Part shown: piece by piece, positions 1-8,109 of the stretch
Numbering within the stretch: the stretch's first letter is position 1
How the letters are laid out: each line of letters begins with the position of its first letter
Assembly (NCBI GenBank): GCA_023266695.1
Contig: JAHFPO010000042.1
Span: forward strand, 1-15,218
From: Hyphomicrobiales bacterium
GTDB taxonomy: Bacteria; Pseudomonadota; Alphaproteobacteria; Rhizobiales; Xanthobacteraceae
Direction of reading: 5' to 3'
DNA: 15,218 nucleotides
Program-made: the position numbers and the translations under genes
Notes under the pieces: model-generated
Database searches by the model: none
Told to the model about the DNA's origin: nothing
Seen by the model: only the letters and a program-made list of their open reading frames with translations

Positions 1-1828
1 GATCCAGCGCCTCGATCTCTGTGATCATGCGGTCGATCAAGCCCAGCCCGGTCTGCCAGAATTTGGGATCGCTGGCGTCGAGCCCGAACGGGGCGAGCAG
101 CTCGGCATGATGCTGGGTGCCGCCGGCGGCGAGCATGGCGAGATAGCGCTCGGCGAAGCCCGCCTCGGCGCGCTCATAGACCGCATAGAGCGAGTTCACC
201 AGGCAGTCGCCGAAGGCATAGGCATAGACATAGAACGGGGCGTGCAGGAAATGACCGATATAGGCCCAGAAAGTTTCATAGCCCGGCCCCAGCCGGATGG
301 CGGGGCCGAGACTCTCGCCTTGCACCTCCAGCCATAGCTCGCACAAGCGATCGGCGGTGAGTTCACCCGTCTTGCGCTCGCTGTGCACCTTGCGTTCGAA
401 AATATAGAACGCGATCTGGCGCACCACCGTATTGAGCATGTCCTCGACCTTCTGGGCGAGCATCGCTTTCCTCTCGGCCTTGCCGGTCTTGGCCAAGAGC
501 GCACGGAAAGTCAGCATCTCGCCGAACACCGAGGCGGTCTCGGCCAGCGTCAAGGGCGTTCCCGCCATCAGCGCGCCGTTCGGCGCCGCTAGCACCTGGT
601 GCACGCCGTGGCCGAGCTCGTGGGCGAGCGTCATCACGTCGCGCGGCTTGCCCTGATAGTTGAGATGCACATAGGGATGCACCGACGGCACGGTCGGATG
701 CGCGAAGGCGCCGGGCGCCTTGCCCGGGCGCACCGGCGCGTCGATCCAACGCTTATCGAAGAAATCGCGCGCGATCCCCGCCATCTGCGGCGAGAAGGCG
801 CCATAGGCGGAAAGCACCGTCTGGCGCGCCTCCTCCCAGGCGATCGGGCGGGTCTCGACCTTGGGCAAGGGCGCGTTGCGGTCCCAGTGCTCGAGCCTGT
901 CCTTGCCGAACCATTTCGCCTTCAGCGCGTAATAGCGGTGCGACAGCCGCGGGAAAGCTTCGCGCACCGCGGAAACCAAAGCCTCCACCACCTCGCGCTC
1001 GACGCGGTTGGCGAGATGGCGCGAATCCGCGATGTCCTTGAAGCCGCGCCAGCGGTCGGAGATCTCCTTGTCCTTGGCGAGCGTGTTGGTGATGAGCGTG
1101 AACAGCCGCAGATTCTCCTTGAATACCCTGGCGAGCGCATCGGCCGCCGCGCGCCGCCGTTCCTCCTTCGGGTCCTGCATCAGATTGAGCGTCGGCTCGA
1201 GCGCGAGCTCCTCGCCCTCGACCGGGAAGCGGAGCGAGGAGACGGTCTCGTCGAACAGCCGGTTCCAGGCCGAGCGGCCGGTGACCGACTTCTCATGGAA
1301 CAGTTGCTCGACCCGATCCTCGAGCTGATAGGGCTTCTCCCTGCGGATATCCTCGATCCACGGCCGGTAGCGGCCAAACTCCGGGTGCGCGAGCGCTTTC
1401 TCGATCAGCTGATCGTCGACGCGGTTGAGCTCGAGCGGGAAGAACAGGAGATGCGAGGAGGCGCCGGTGACGCGCTCCTGCACGTCACCGTAGAACTTGG
1501 CGCGCTTCGGATCGGTGGTGTTGCCCGTATAGAGCAGCCCGGCGAAGGAGAGGAGCCGGCCCAGGAGCTCCTCGATCGCCTCGAAGCGGGCGACCGCCGC
1601 ATGCAGTCCGGCGCCCGCCATGTCCAGGCTCGCGATGTCGGCGAGCTTGCCCTTGTAGCTCTCCTCGAAGGCGAAGCATTCGGCCTCGGCGCGGGCGAGA
1701 TCGGCGACGACCTCGGGCGCGTCGATGCCGGGATAAAGGTCGGCGAGGTTCCATTCCGGCAGGTTCCCGAGCTGATCGCCCGGGCGTGCGGCTGCGGCAG
1801 TGGATGCGGGTGGAAAGCTCGGATGCAT
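1..1828 (-). CDS. pepF: M3 family oligoendopeptidase F (3' end off window)
   Basis: Cytosolic zinc metallopeptidase that degrades short peptides. The minus-strand frame is open from an ATG at 1828 to the window edge, giving 609 codons, and no stop is reached, so only a few C-terminal residues should be missing if it has the usual length of about 600 aa. The N-terminus (MHPSFPPAS) leads into LPEWNLADLYPG, typical of the PepF/M3 group. The zinc motif HELGH is at residues 403-407 (plus-strand 608-622), followed by GTPLTLAETASVFGE, in which Glu430 is the expected third zinc ligand. No signal peptide is seen. An AGGAG lies about 12 bases before the ATG. It is divergent from the response regulator at 2002, with about 170 bp between them. 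The family is secure; the peptide substrates are not known from sequence. Confidence 0.93.
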   Translation of the reverse strand, partial: MHPSFPPASTAAAARPGDQLGNLPEWNLADLYPGIDAPEVVADLARAEAECFAFEESYKGKLADIASLDMAGAGLHAAVARFEAIEELLGRLLSFAGLLYTGNTTDPKRAKFYGDVQERVTGASSHLLFFPLELNRVDDQLIEKALAHPEFGRYRPWIEDIRREKPYQLEDRVEQLFHEKSVTGRSAWNRLFDETVSSLRFPVEGEELALEPTLNLMQDPKEERRRAAADALARVFKENLRLFTLITNTLAKDKEISDRWRGFKDIADSRHLANRVEREVVEALVSAVREAFPRLSHRYYALKAKWFGKDRLEHWDRNAPLPKVETRPIAWEEARQTVLSAYGAFSPQMAGIARDFFDKRWIDAPVRPGKAPGAFAHPTVPSVHPYVHLNYQGKPRDVMTLAHELGHGVHQVLAAPNGALMAGTPLTLAETASVFGEMLTFRALLAKTGKAERKAMLAQKVEDMLNTVVRQIAFYIFERKVHSERKTGELTADRLCELWLEVQGESLGPAIRLGPGYETFWAYIGHFLHAPFYVYAYAFGDCLVNSLYAVYERAEAGFAERYLAMLAAGGTQHHAELLAPFGLDASDPKFWQTGLGLIDRMITEIEALD

Positions 1829-2001
1829 GGGGCGGCGCACTCCTGACTTCACATATCACGTGCTTGGCCGGTTGGATCAATCGGCAGCTTGAGCCCATCC
1901 CCGCCCGGGAGGCGGATCGCCGCCTTCAGCTTCCGTTAACGCCCCTCGCCGAAAGTGCCCCGGAACGGCACAGATTCCGGCCACGGCCGGCGGGAGGGGC
2001 C
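1829..2001. promoter_or_regulatory. divergent intergenic region between pepF and the sigma-54 regulator
   Basis: This 173-bp gap must hold the outward promoters for pepF (minus) and the response regulator (plus). I cannot assign convincing -35/-10 or -24/-12 boxes by eye. It ends in a strong Shine-Dalgarno GGGAGGGG at 1992-1999, which fixes the start of the regulator at 2002. The ORF continues upstream in frame to 1786, but that part only reads back through the gap and the pepF antisense strand. Confidence 0.4.
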
Positions 2002-3543
2002 ATGACCACGCGCGTACTCGTCGTCGACGACGATCCGGTCCAGCGGCGGCTGTTGGATGCCATGCTCCGGCGTTCCGACTATGAACCCGTGCTCGCCGAC
2101 GGCGGCGAAGCGGCGCTTCGCCTGCTCGAGGGACCAAATCGCTCCGGCATCGGCTGCATGGTCCTCGACCTCGTCATGCCCGACCTCGACGGGCTCGGCT
2201 TGCTCGGCCGGCTGCGCGAGCGCGGCATCGACCTGCCGGTGATCGTGCAGACCGCCCAGGGTTCGATCGACACCGTGGTCTCGGCCATGCGCGCGGGGGC
2301 GATCGATTTCGTGGTGAAGCCCGTGGGCGCCGAGCGCATGCAGGTATCCCTGCGCAACGCGCTCGCTCAGGCCGCGCTAGCCGGCGAGGTGCGCCGCATG
2401 CATCGCTCCGCCGCCGGCACTCTCGAACTCAAGGATCTTTCGACCGCGAGCCCGCGCATGCAAGCTGCCTTGCGGCTCGCCGAAAAAGCGGCCGCCTCCG
2501 ACATCCCGGTGCTGATGGAAGGCGAATCGGGCGTGGGCAAGGAGCTGATCGCCCGCGCCATCCGCGGCGCCGGAGCACGCCGGTCCAAACCCTTCGTCGC
2601 CGTCAATTGCGGAGCGATCCCGGCCAATCTCGTCGAGTCGATCCTGTTCGGCCACGAGAAGGGCTCCTTCACCGGCGCCAATGAACGCCAGCCCGGCAAA
2701 TTCGTCGAGGCCAATGGCGGTACGCTCTTCCTCGACGAGGTGGGCGAGCTGCCGGCCGAGACGCAGGTGAAGCTCCTGCGCGCGTTGCAGGACGGTGAGG
2801 TCGACCCGGTGGGCGCGCGCAAGCCAGTGAAGGTCGACTTCCGCCTGATCTCGGCGACCAATCGCGATCTTTTGGAACTGGTGCGTGCCGAGCGCTTCCG
2901 CGAGGACCTATTCTATCGCTTGCACATCTTTCCGATCACCGTGCCGCCCTTGCGCGACCGCATGGAGGACGTGCCGAATCTCGTACGCAACTTCATCGCC
3001 CGCTTCGCCGCCGAGGAAGGAAAGCGCGTCCGTGCGGTCAGCGGCGAGGCGATGCGGCTGCTCGCCGCCTACCGCTGGCCGGGCAATGTGCGCCAGCTCG
3101 AGAATGCGGTTTTTCGCGCCGTGGTGCTCACCGAGAGCGACGAGATCGGAGTCGCCGAATTCCCCCAAGTGGCGGCCCAGGTGCCGGGCTTCGAAGCCTT
3201 CGCCGTGCCGGCGACGCCCTCGACAAGGACGGCCGCGACGGAACCCTCCGCCGAGCCGCTCGTTCTCCTTGACGATGCGCCGGCAACGGCTCCCGAGCCC
3301 GCCGCAACCCGCGATGTTCTTCCGCTCCTCGGCGACGACGGTCACGTGCGGGCCATGGAGACCCTCGAGGCCGAGGCAATTCGTTTCGCCATCGACCGCT
3401 ATCGCGGCCGCATGACCGAGGTGGCTCGCCGGCTCCGCATCGGCCGCTCCACGCTCTATCGCAAGCTCAAGGACCTCGGGCTCGACGCCGGAGCGGAGGA
3501 AGGGGAAGAAGTAGCCGCCGATCCAGGCGTGGCACGGGGGTGA
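2002..3543 (+). CDS. sigma-54-dependent NtrC-family response regulator (REC-AAA+-Fis)
   Basis: A 513-aa transcription activator that should remodel RNA polymerase-sigma54 when phosphorylated. The receiver domain spans about residues 4-120, with acidic pocket D9-D11, phospho-acceptor Asp56, Thr84 and Lys106. The AAA+ domain follows: Walker A GESGVGKE (174-181), sigma-54 contact loop GSFTGA (221-226, Ser in place of the commoner Ala), Walker B GGTLFLDE (239-246), sensor I ISATN (283-287), arginine-finger region RFREDLFYRL (298-307) and WPGNVRQL (359-366). An acidic, proline/alanine-rich linker follows, then a Fis-type helix-turn-helix ending IGRSTLYRKLKDLGL. The ATG at 2002 is chosen for its Shine-Dalgarno and because the receiver fold starts at once. 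No partner histidine kinase is visible. The next gene on the same strand is an L,D-transpeptidase, so envelope control is possible but only inferred. Confidence 0.93.
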   Translation: MTTRVLVVDDDPVQRRLLDAMLRRSDYEPVLADGGEAALRLLEGPNRSGIGCMVLDLVMPDLDGLGLLGRLRERGIDLPVIVQTAQGSIDTVVSAMRAGAIDFVVKPVGAERMQVSLRNALAQAALAGEVRRMHRSAAGTLELKDLSTASPRMQAALRLAEKAAASDIPVLMEGESGVGKELIARAIRGAGARRSKPFVAVNCGAIPANLVESILFGHEKGSFTGANERQPGKFVEANGGTLFLDEVGELPAETQVKLLRALQDGEVDPVGARKPVKVDFRLISATNRDLLELVRAERFREDLFYRLHIFPITVPPLRDRMEDVPNLVRNFIARFAAEEGKRVRAVSGEAMRLLAAYRWPGNVRQLENAVFRAVVLTESDEIGVAEFPQVAAQVPGFEAFAVPATPSTRTAATEPSAEPLVLLDDAPATAPEPAATRDVLPLLGDDGHVRAMETLEAEAIRFAIDRYRGRMTEVARRLRIGRSTLYRKLKDLGLDAGAEEGEEVAADPGVARG

Positions 3544-3651
3544 CACTTCCCGCCGAACCGCGATTCCCGCGGGCTTGTGACTTGTTCGAAGAACGCCGCT
3601 CTGCCACAAATCCATGCTAATCATAGTGGATACGGGCCGGCATGGAGGCTC

Positions 3652-3657
3652 GGGAGG
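3652..3657 (+). promoter_or_regulatory. Shine-Dalgarno that decides the L,D-transpeptidase start
   Basis: GGGAGG lies 5 bases before the ATG at 3663. An in-frame ATG at 3642 would make the protein 7 residues longer but has no comparable ribosome-binding site and would put this motif inside the coding region. The 3663 start is therefore preferred. Confidence 0.7.
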
Positions 3658-3662
3658 TAGCG

Positions 3663-5960
3663 ATGGATCGCCTGCGGTCGGGATTACTGGCAGTGGCCGC
3701 TGGAATCACCGCAAAAATCACCGCCCTTGCGGGTGTCCGCACTGCTATTGCCGCTTCTTTCCGTAGCAGGATCGGCAGCGCACGCGCCGTGTTCGAACGG
3801 CTGCGCTCGCGTTATCCCACCGCGCTGGACCAGCGGATCGTGCTGAAGCTCGCCGCCGGCACCGGGGTCGTCGCCCTCATCATGGTGGGTTACGCCTATG
3901 GGCCGGCGCTTTCGCAAAGGTCCTCCGCCGAAAGCGCGAAGCGGGCCGAAACCAGTACCGCCAACCCGGTTCGTGTCATCCTGGCGCAGAATCCCGCGCC
4001 CTCATCCGAGCTTTCCGCCCGCGCGCCGATCGCGCCGGCCGCCGTCGCGGAACCGGCTGCGACGCAAAGCGAGACCGCCCGTATCGAGAATCTGGTCCCG
4101 GTTCCGGAACCTGCCAATGTTCCTCCCCCGAGTCGCGCCGATCTCGAGCGCGAACCGAAGGCGGAGCGTCCCGATTCCACCGAGGCGCGGGTGCCCGTGC
4201 CGGAGCCGGCGAGCCAACCCGCCGCGGAGCCCGCGCCTGCACCCGTGATTGCGAGCGCTCCCGCCGAGACCACGCAACCCGAGTCCTCTCCGCAGCCCGA
4301 GACGCTGAACATTCAGAGTTTGACCGGAAAGGATCTGGTCAAGGCGCCGCTTGCGACCACGCTCGCATCGGCCGACATGCCGGTCGCCGAGAGGCTGCGC
4401 GATCTCCTCGCCAACCGGTCTGATCGCTTGTTCAGCCGCAAGAACGAGCGTGCGGCGGTCGAGGCGTTTTACCGCGATCGCGGCTTTGCGCCGCTGTGGA
4501 TCGAAAAAGGCGCGGGCAACGCGCGCGTGACCGCCGCGACCGCGCATCTCAAAGGCGTCGAAGCCGACGGTCTCTATCCGGCCGATTATCCGACGCCGGA
4601 TTTCAAGGCGGCCGCCGACGCCAATGCGCTCGCGGAAGCGGAGCTGAGATTCACGGGCGTGATCCTGACCTATGCCCGCCATGCGCAAACGGGGCGGGTC
4701 CATTACTCGCGCATCAGCGGGGATATCTCGTACAGTTTGGAGTTCCCCGAACCCGCCGAAATCCTCGCCAATATGGCCGCTGCCACGAATGTGGGTGAAG
4801 CGCTCGCCGGCTATAATCCGCCGCAGGCAGGATACAAGGCGCTGCGGGCGAAGCTCGCCGCAGCCCGCGGTCAGACTGCGGAGCCGGAAATTGCGCGCGT
4901 TCCGGACGGTCCGACGCTCAAGCCCGCCATGGAGGACTCCCGCGTCCCGATCCTGCGCAAACGCCTCGATGTCGCGGGCGATCCGAACGATTTCCGCTAC
5001 GACAGTCATCTCGTCGAAGCGGTCAAGAAATTCCAGCAAGGCGCGGACATTGCGCCCGACGGACTGGTGGGCGCGGGCACGACGCGGGCTCTCAATGGCG
5101 GCCCCAAGCGTGAACATTCTGCCGACGTCATCATCGCCAATCTGGAGCGCTGGCGCTGGATGCCGCGCGACCTCGGCAAAGTCTATGTGATGGTCAATAT
5201 CCCGGACTACACGCTGAAGGTGGTCCGTGACGGCGCCCTGGTCTGGAGCACGAGAATCGTGGTCGGCAAGCCGAACCTGGCGACGCCGATCGTCAGCGCG
5301 GCGATGCAATACATCACCGTCAATCCGACCTGGAACGTGCCGCCCTCGATCATCGCGAACGAATATCTACCGGCCCTGAGGGAGGACCCCCAGGCCCTCA
5401 CGCGCATCGGTCTCAGGGTAGAAGAGAACCGCGACGGCACCATTCGCATCTATCAGCCGCCCGGCGAGCGCAACGCGCTCGGCCGCATCCGGTTCAACTT
5501 CCCCAACAAGTTCCTGGTCTACCAGCACGACACCCCGGACAAGCACCTGTTCGCGCATGACAAGCGCGCCTATAGCCACGGCTGCATGCGCGTGCAGGAT
5601 CCGATCAAGTACGGCGAAGTGCTGCTCTCGATCGCGCTGCCGAAGGAAGGCTACAGCCAGGAGCGGCTGCGCAGGATGTTCGGCAGCGCCGAGCAAGACA
5701 TCCGCTTCCCCACGCCGATCCCGGTCCATCTCACCTACCAGACCGCCTTTGTCGATGACTCCGGCAAGCTGGTGATTCGCGAGGATGTCTACGGCCGCGA
5801 CGCCCGCATCATCGCCGCGCTCCGGGGCGAGGAACGGCGGATCGCGGACATTCCGATCGATCGGCGCGAGGGCAGCAGCCCGGTCAGCCGCGATGCGCTG
5901 CGCATGCCGGGACGCTATTCGAATCCATTCGCCGGCTTCTTCGGACGATTCTCCCGCTAG
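3663..5960 (+). CDS. L,D-transpeptidase, YcbB/LdtD-type, membrane-anchored
   Basis: A 765-aa periplasmic enzyme expected to form 3-3 cross-links between meso-diaminopimelate residues of peptidoglycan stems. A basic cytosolic N-terminus precedes one membrane segment at about residues 61-80 (LKLAAGTGVVALIMVGYAYG). A Pro/Ala/Glu-rich, probably disordered tether follows to about residue 225. Next come a scaffold domain including VEAFYRDRGFAPLWIEKG (from about 260), a peptidoglycan-binding helical domain (about 428-480, VPILRKRLDVAGD and AVKKFQQ) and the YkuD catalytic domain (about 509-650). The active site is YSHGCMRV, with His639 and nucleophile Cys641; an upstream HDTP...H completes the expected pattern. 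The phrase RWRWMPRDLG before the catalytic domain is typical of the LdtD/YcbB group. It lies 119 bp after the sigma-54 regulator and upstream of a MepK-like gene, an association that recalls adjacent ycbB and ycbK in E. coli. Confidence 0.93.
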   Translation: MDRLRSGLLAVAAGITAKITALAGVRTAIAASFRSRIGSARAVFERLRSRYPTALDQRIVLKLAAGTGVVALIMVGYAYGPALSQRSSAESAKRAETSTANPVRVILAQNPAPSSELSARAPIAPAAVAEPAATQSETARIENLVPVPEPANVPPPSRADLEREPKAERPDSTEARVPVPEPASQPAAEPAPAPVIASAPAETTQPESSPQPETLNIQSLTGKDLVKAPLATTLASADMPVAERLRDLLANRSDRLFSRKNERAAVEAFYRDRGFAPLWIEKGAGNARVTAATAHLKGVEADGLYPADYPTPDFKAAADANALAEAELRFTGVILTYARHAQTGRVHYSRISGDISYSLEFPEPAEILANMAAATNVGEALAGYNPPQAGYKALRAKLAAARGQTAEPEIARVPDGPTLKPAMEDSRVPILRKRLDVAGDPNDFRYDSHLVEAVKKFQQGADIAPDGLVGAGTTRALNGGPKREHSADVIIANLERWRWMPRDLGKVYVMVNIPDYTLKVVRDGALVWSTRIVVGKPNLATPIVSAAMQYITVNPTWNVPPSIIANEYLPALREDPQALTRIGLRVEENRDGTIRIYQPPGERNALGRIRFNFPNKFLVYQHDTPDKHLFAHDKRAYSHGCMRVQDPIKYGEVLLSIALPKEGYSQERLRRMFGSAEQDIRFPTPIPVHLTYQTAFVDDSGKLVIREDVYGRDARIIAALRGEERRIADIPIDRREGSSPVSRDALRMPGRYSNPFAGFFGRFSR

Positions 5961-6200
5961 CTGCCCGGCCTCATCGCCCTTCCATCTCCTTGTCCGGGGC
6001 ACGGAAATCCCGGACAGCAGAGATTAACCATGCCTGCGGACCCCGGCGGAGGCACCATTTCGCCACGATCCCCGACTAGGGACGTATTGGGGACGTTGCG
6101 GTGATCGGCCGTTAACCGAACCCGATAAGACTGCGTTCACTATGAACCGCGCGGCACCGAAGTCCGCGCGATTTTCCATCGACGCAACACGGGTCCGGAT
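5961..6200 (+). promoter_or_regulatory. intergenic region with palindrome and two CtrA-like half-sites
   Basis: This 240-bp gap separates the transpeptidase and endopeptidase genes. An 8-bp inverted repeat, TGTCCGGG (5991-5998) and CCCGGACA (6009-6016), encloses a 10-base loop. It has no following T-run, so it is not a clear intrinsic terminator. TTAACCAT at 6024-6031 and TTAACC at 6112-6117 resemble CtrA half-sites, but no full TTAA-N7-TTAA site is present. Two GGGACGT copies lie close together near 6079-6098. The downstream gene probably has its own promoter here, but I cannot place the boxes. Confidence 0.35.
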
Positions 6201-7697
6201 TTGGCGATTTCCAGCATTGCAGGTCTGGTACGGAGTTCGGGCGCGCTGCGCCCGCTGACGGCGGTCGTCCTCACAATTCTCCTCGTCTCCTTCTCGACCG
6301 ACGCCCTGCAGAACGCGGTCGCCAACGGCGACACGCGCACGCTCTCGTTCCACCATATGCACACGGGCGAAGCGACCACCGTCACCTTCAAGCGCGACGG
6401 GCATTATGACGAGGCGGCGGTCAAGAAGCTGAACTGGTTCCTGCGCGACTGGCGCCGCGATGAATCGACCACGATGGACCCCCATCTGTTCGATCTCTTG
6501 TGGGAGATCCACCGCGAGCTCAAGGCAGAAGGACCCGTCACCATCATCTCCGCCTACCGCTCGCCGCAGACCAACGCCATGTTGCGCGCCCGCGGACGCG
6601 GCGTCGCCAAGTTCAGCCAGCACATGATCGGCAAGGCGATCGACTTCTACATTCCCGGAGTCGAACTGTCGGCCCTGCGTGAGATCGGCTTGCGTCTGCA
6701 GCGCGGCGGCGTCGGCTTCTACCCGACCTCCGGCTCGCCCTTCGTCCATGTCGACAGCAGCGGCGTGCGCCACTGGCCGCGTGTGACGCGCGAGCAGCTC
6801 GCGCACATCTTCCCCGACGGCAAGACCGTTCACATCCCCTCCGATGGAAAACCGATGCCGGGCTACGCGCTGGCGCTCGCCGAGATCGAGGCGCGCGGCG
6901 GGACGTTGGGGCCGACCGCGCTCGCCGCCCGCGGCGAGGCGACGGCGGGGGGCGAGGATGGCCGCCTCAAGCGCGTGTTCGCTTCGATCTTCGGCCGCAA
7001 CGACGAGGAAGCCGACGAGGAAGAGGCGGGGGTACGCTCCAACCGCACACGCCTGCCGACGGCGACGGTCGTCACCAGCACGCCGGTCGCTCCCGCAAAT
7101 GGCAAGACCGCCGCGCCGGCGAAATCGACCATGGTCGCCGCGCTCGCGCCGACGCCCCAGCCGCAAGGGCCACAGCTGCAATGGACGACGGGGCCGGCCG
7201 GGATTCCCGCCGGCCCATCGGCTGCGGCGACGCCTTTGCCGCGACCGCGGCCCGCCGACATCGGCGAAGTCACGGCGTCGTTGCCGCCGGAGAGAACGCA
7301 AAACGAAGCGCTCGCCTATGCGGCGGAAAACAAGGGACCGAAATTCGGCCCGCTGCCGGCCGCCCATACGCAGATCGCCCGCCACCTCGAGCCTGAACCG
7401 CGGCCCGAGCCGGCGCGGCCCGTCGCAGCTTCCGCCGATGCGGCCAAGGCGCCGCCGACGCTTCTCAGCCGAACCACGATCGAGTTCGCCCCCGAGATGC
7501 GCCATCCCGATCTCATGACCTTCAGGGGCCTGGTCGAGCCGGTGCGTGCCGCGCTTCGCGTGCAGTTCGCTAGCGACCCCATCGCGGCGCCGGCGACCGC
7601 TCGCTTCAGCGGTCCCGCCGTGGTGGCGCTGCAGACGCTCGCCTTCGACCGCGGCGTCGGCATCGTCACCGGCACGCTCGCGTCGCGGACGAATTGA
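6201..7697 (+). CDS. DUF882/peptidase M15 murein endopeptidase, MepK/YcbK-like
   Basis: A predicted periplasmic zinc endopeptidase, 498 aa. By family resemblance to E. coli MepK it should cleave 3-3 cross-links, the bonds made by the L,D-transpeptidase upstream. An N-terminal hydrophobic segment (LTAVVLTILLVSFSTDALQ, about residues 19-37) acts as signal or anchor. The catalytic domain spans about 45-200: ISAYRSPQTN, then SQHMIGKAIDF with His141 and Asp148, then GVGFYPTSGSPFVHVD with His183. The H-x6-D spacing and the HVD match the zinc ligands of this group. Residues from about 215 onward form a long Ala/Pro-rich, low-complexity tail with a short conserved-looking end, absent from the roughly 180-aa E. 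coli protein. The start is taken as TTG at 6201: an in-frame TAA at 6126 bars a longer form and there is no ATG between. The start is the least certain point. Confidence 0.87.
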   Translation: MAISSIAGLVRSSGALRPLTAVVLTILLVSFSTDALQNAVANGDTRTLSFHHMHTGEATTVTFKRDGHYDEAAVKKLNWFLRDWRRDESTTMDPHLFDLLWEIHRELKAEGPVTIISAYRSPQTNAMLRARGRGVAKFSQHMIGKAIDFYIPGVELSALREIGLRLQRGGVGFYPTSGSPFVHVDSSGVRHWPRVTREQLAHIFPDGKTVHIPSDGKPMPGYALALAEIEARGGTLGPTALAARGEATAGGEDGRLKRVFASIFGRNDEEADEEEAGVRSNRTRLPTATVVTSTPVAPANGKTAAPAKSTMVAALAPTPQPQGPQLQWTTGPAGIPAGPSAAATPLPRPRPADIGEVTASLPPERTQNEALAYAAENKGPKFGPLPAAHTQIARHLEPEPRPEPARPVAASADAAKAPPTLLSRTTIEFAPEMRHPDLMTFRGLVEPVRAALRVQFASDPIAAPATARFSGPAVVALQTLAFDRGVGIVTGTLASRTN

Positions 7698-7724
7698 GGC
7701 GACGGCGACCGCCCCCAGGCCGAA

Positions 7725-8027
7725 TCAATGCCCGGGGCGCGATTTCTCGAAGGCGGCCTTCTGCTCGCCGCTCGCCTCTTTCTGAAAACGCTTGCGCCAT
7801 TCCTCGTAGGACATGCCGTAGACGATCTCGCGGCTCTCGTCCTTGGTCATCGGCACGCCCTTGGCATCGGCCGCGTCCTTCATCCAGTTGGAGAGGCAGT
7901 TGCGGCAGAAGCCCGCGAGATTCATCATGTCGATGTTCTGCACGTCGGCGCGGCTCTTGAGATGCTCCACCAGACGGCGATAGACCGCCGCTTCGAGCTC
8001 GGTGCGGGTGCGATCATCCATTTTCAT
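7725..8027 (-). CDS. DUF1244 family protein
   Basis: A small (100 aa), soluble, charged protein of the DUF1244 family, which has no established function. The body is mainly helical in appearance. Its centre, MMNLAGFCRNCLSNWMKDAA, carries a C-x2-C pair, and the end includes YGMSYEEWRKRFQ. Four in-frame ATGs cluster at 8042, 8033, 8027 and 8021. A GAGG at 8040-8037 sits 9 bases before the ATG at 8027, which gives the usual family length, so that start is chosen. It converges on the MepK-like gene (27-bp gap) and is divergent from glycerate 2-kinase. An ATG-to-edge extension up to 8264 only reads through the antisense of the kinase gene. The C-x2-C could bind metal or a redox partner, but this is not shown. 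Confidence 0.85.
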   Translation of the reverse strand: MKMDDRTRTELEAAVYRRLVEHLKSRADVQNIDMMNLAGFCRNCLSNWMKDAADAKGVPMTKDESREIVYGMSYEEWRKRFQKEASGEQKAAFEKSRPGH

Positions 8028-8109
8028 GGTCATGGTCCTCATCGGGAAAAGCGTTCTATAGCAATATAGGCATTCGCAAGAACCCTTGCAGGCTTGAAAG
8101 ACCGTCGTG
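8028..8109. promoter_or_regulatory. divergent promoter region, DUF1244 gene / glycerate 2-kinase
   Basis: About 80 bp separates the two divergent starts, the most AT-rich short stretch nearby. On the minus strand TATAGA (about 8060-8055) is a possible -10 with TTCTTG 16 bases upstream as a weak -35. A plus-strand promoter cannot be placed with confidence, and the kinase lacks a strong Shine-Dalgarno. The assignment is tentative. Confidence 0.3.

Noticed and set aside
599..1846. 415-aa plus-strand ORF over pepF
   Set aside because: Antisense shadow of the oligoendopeptidase, which has the HELGH motif and a full family-length frame on the other strand. The Arg/Leu/Glu-heavy composition is typical of a high-GC shadow.
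3534..3550. TGGCACG followed by GGGGTGACA at the end of the regulator gene, resembling a sigma-54 -24/-12 promoter ahead of ldt
   Set aside because: The -24 half is good, but at the correct 10-base spacing the required GC of the -12 element is AC, so a working sigma-54 promoter is not supported.
4002..5309. 435-aa minus-strand ORF over the L,D-transpeptidase
   Set aside because: No recognisable domain, and it lies wholly antisense to a clearly coding sequence.
5991..6016. 8-bp inverted repeat after the L,D-transpeptidase as an intrinsic terminator
   Set aside because: The loop is 10 bases and no T-run follows on either strand; kept only as a palindrome in the intergenic note.
6142..6258. 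Short ORF (ATG at 6142) overlapping the 5' end of the MepK-like gene
   Set aside because: About 38 codons, Arg-rich, no ribosome-binding site and out of frame with the real gene; probably chance.
6024..7505. 493-aa minus-strand ORF over the MepK-like gene
   Set aside because: Arg-rich shadow with no motif; the plus strand holds the zinc-ligand pattern and signal peptide.
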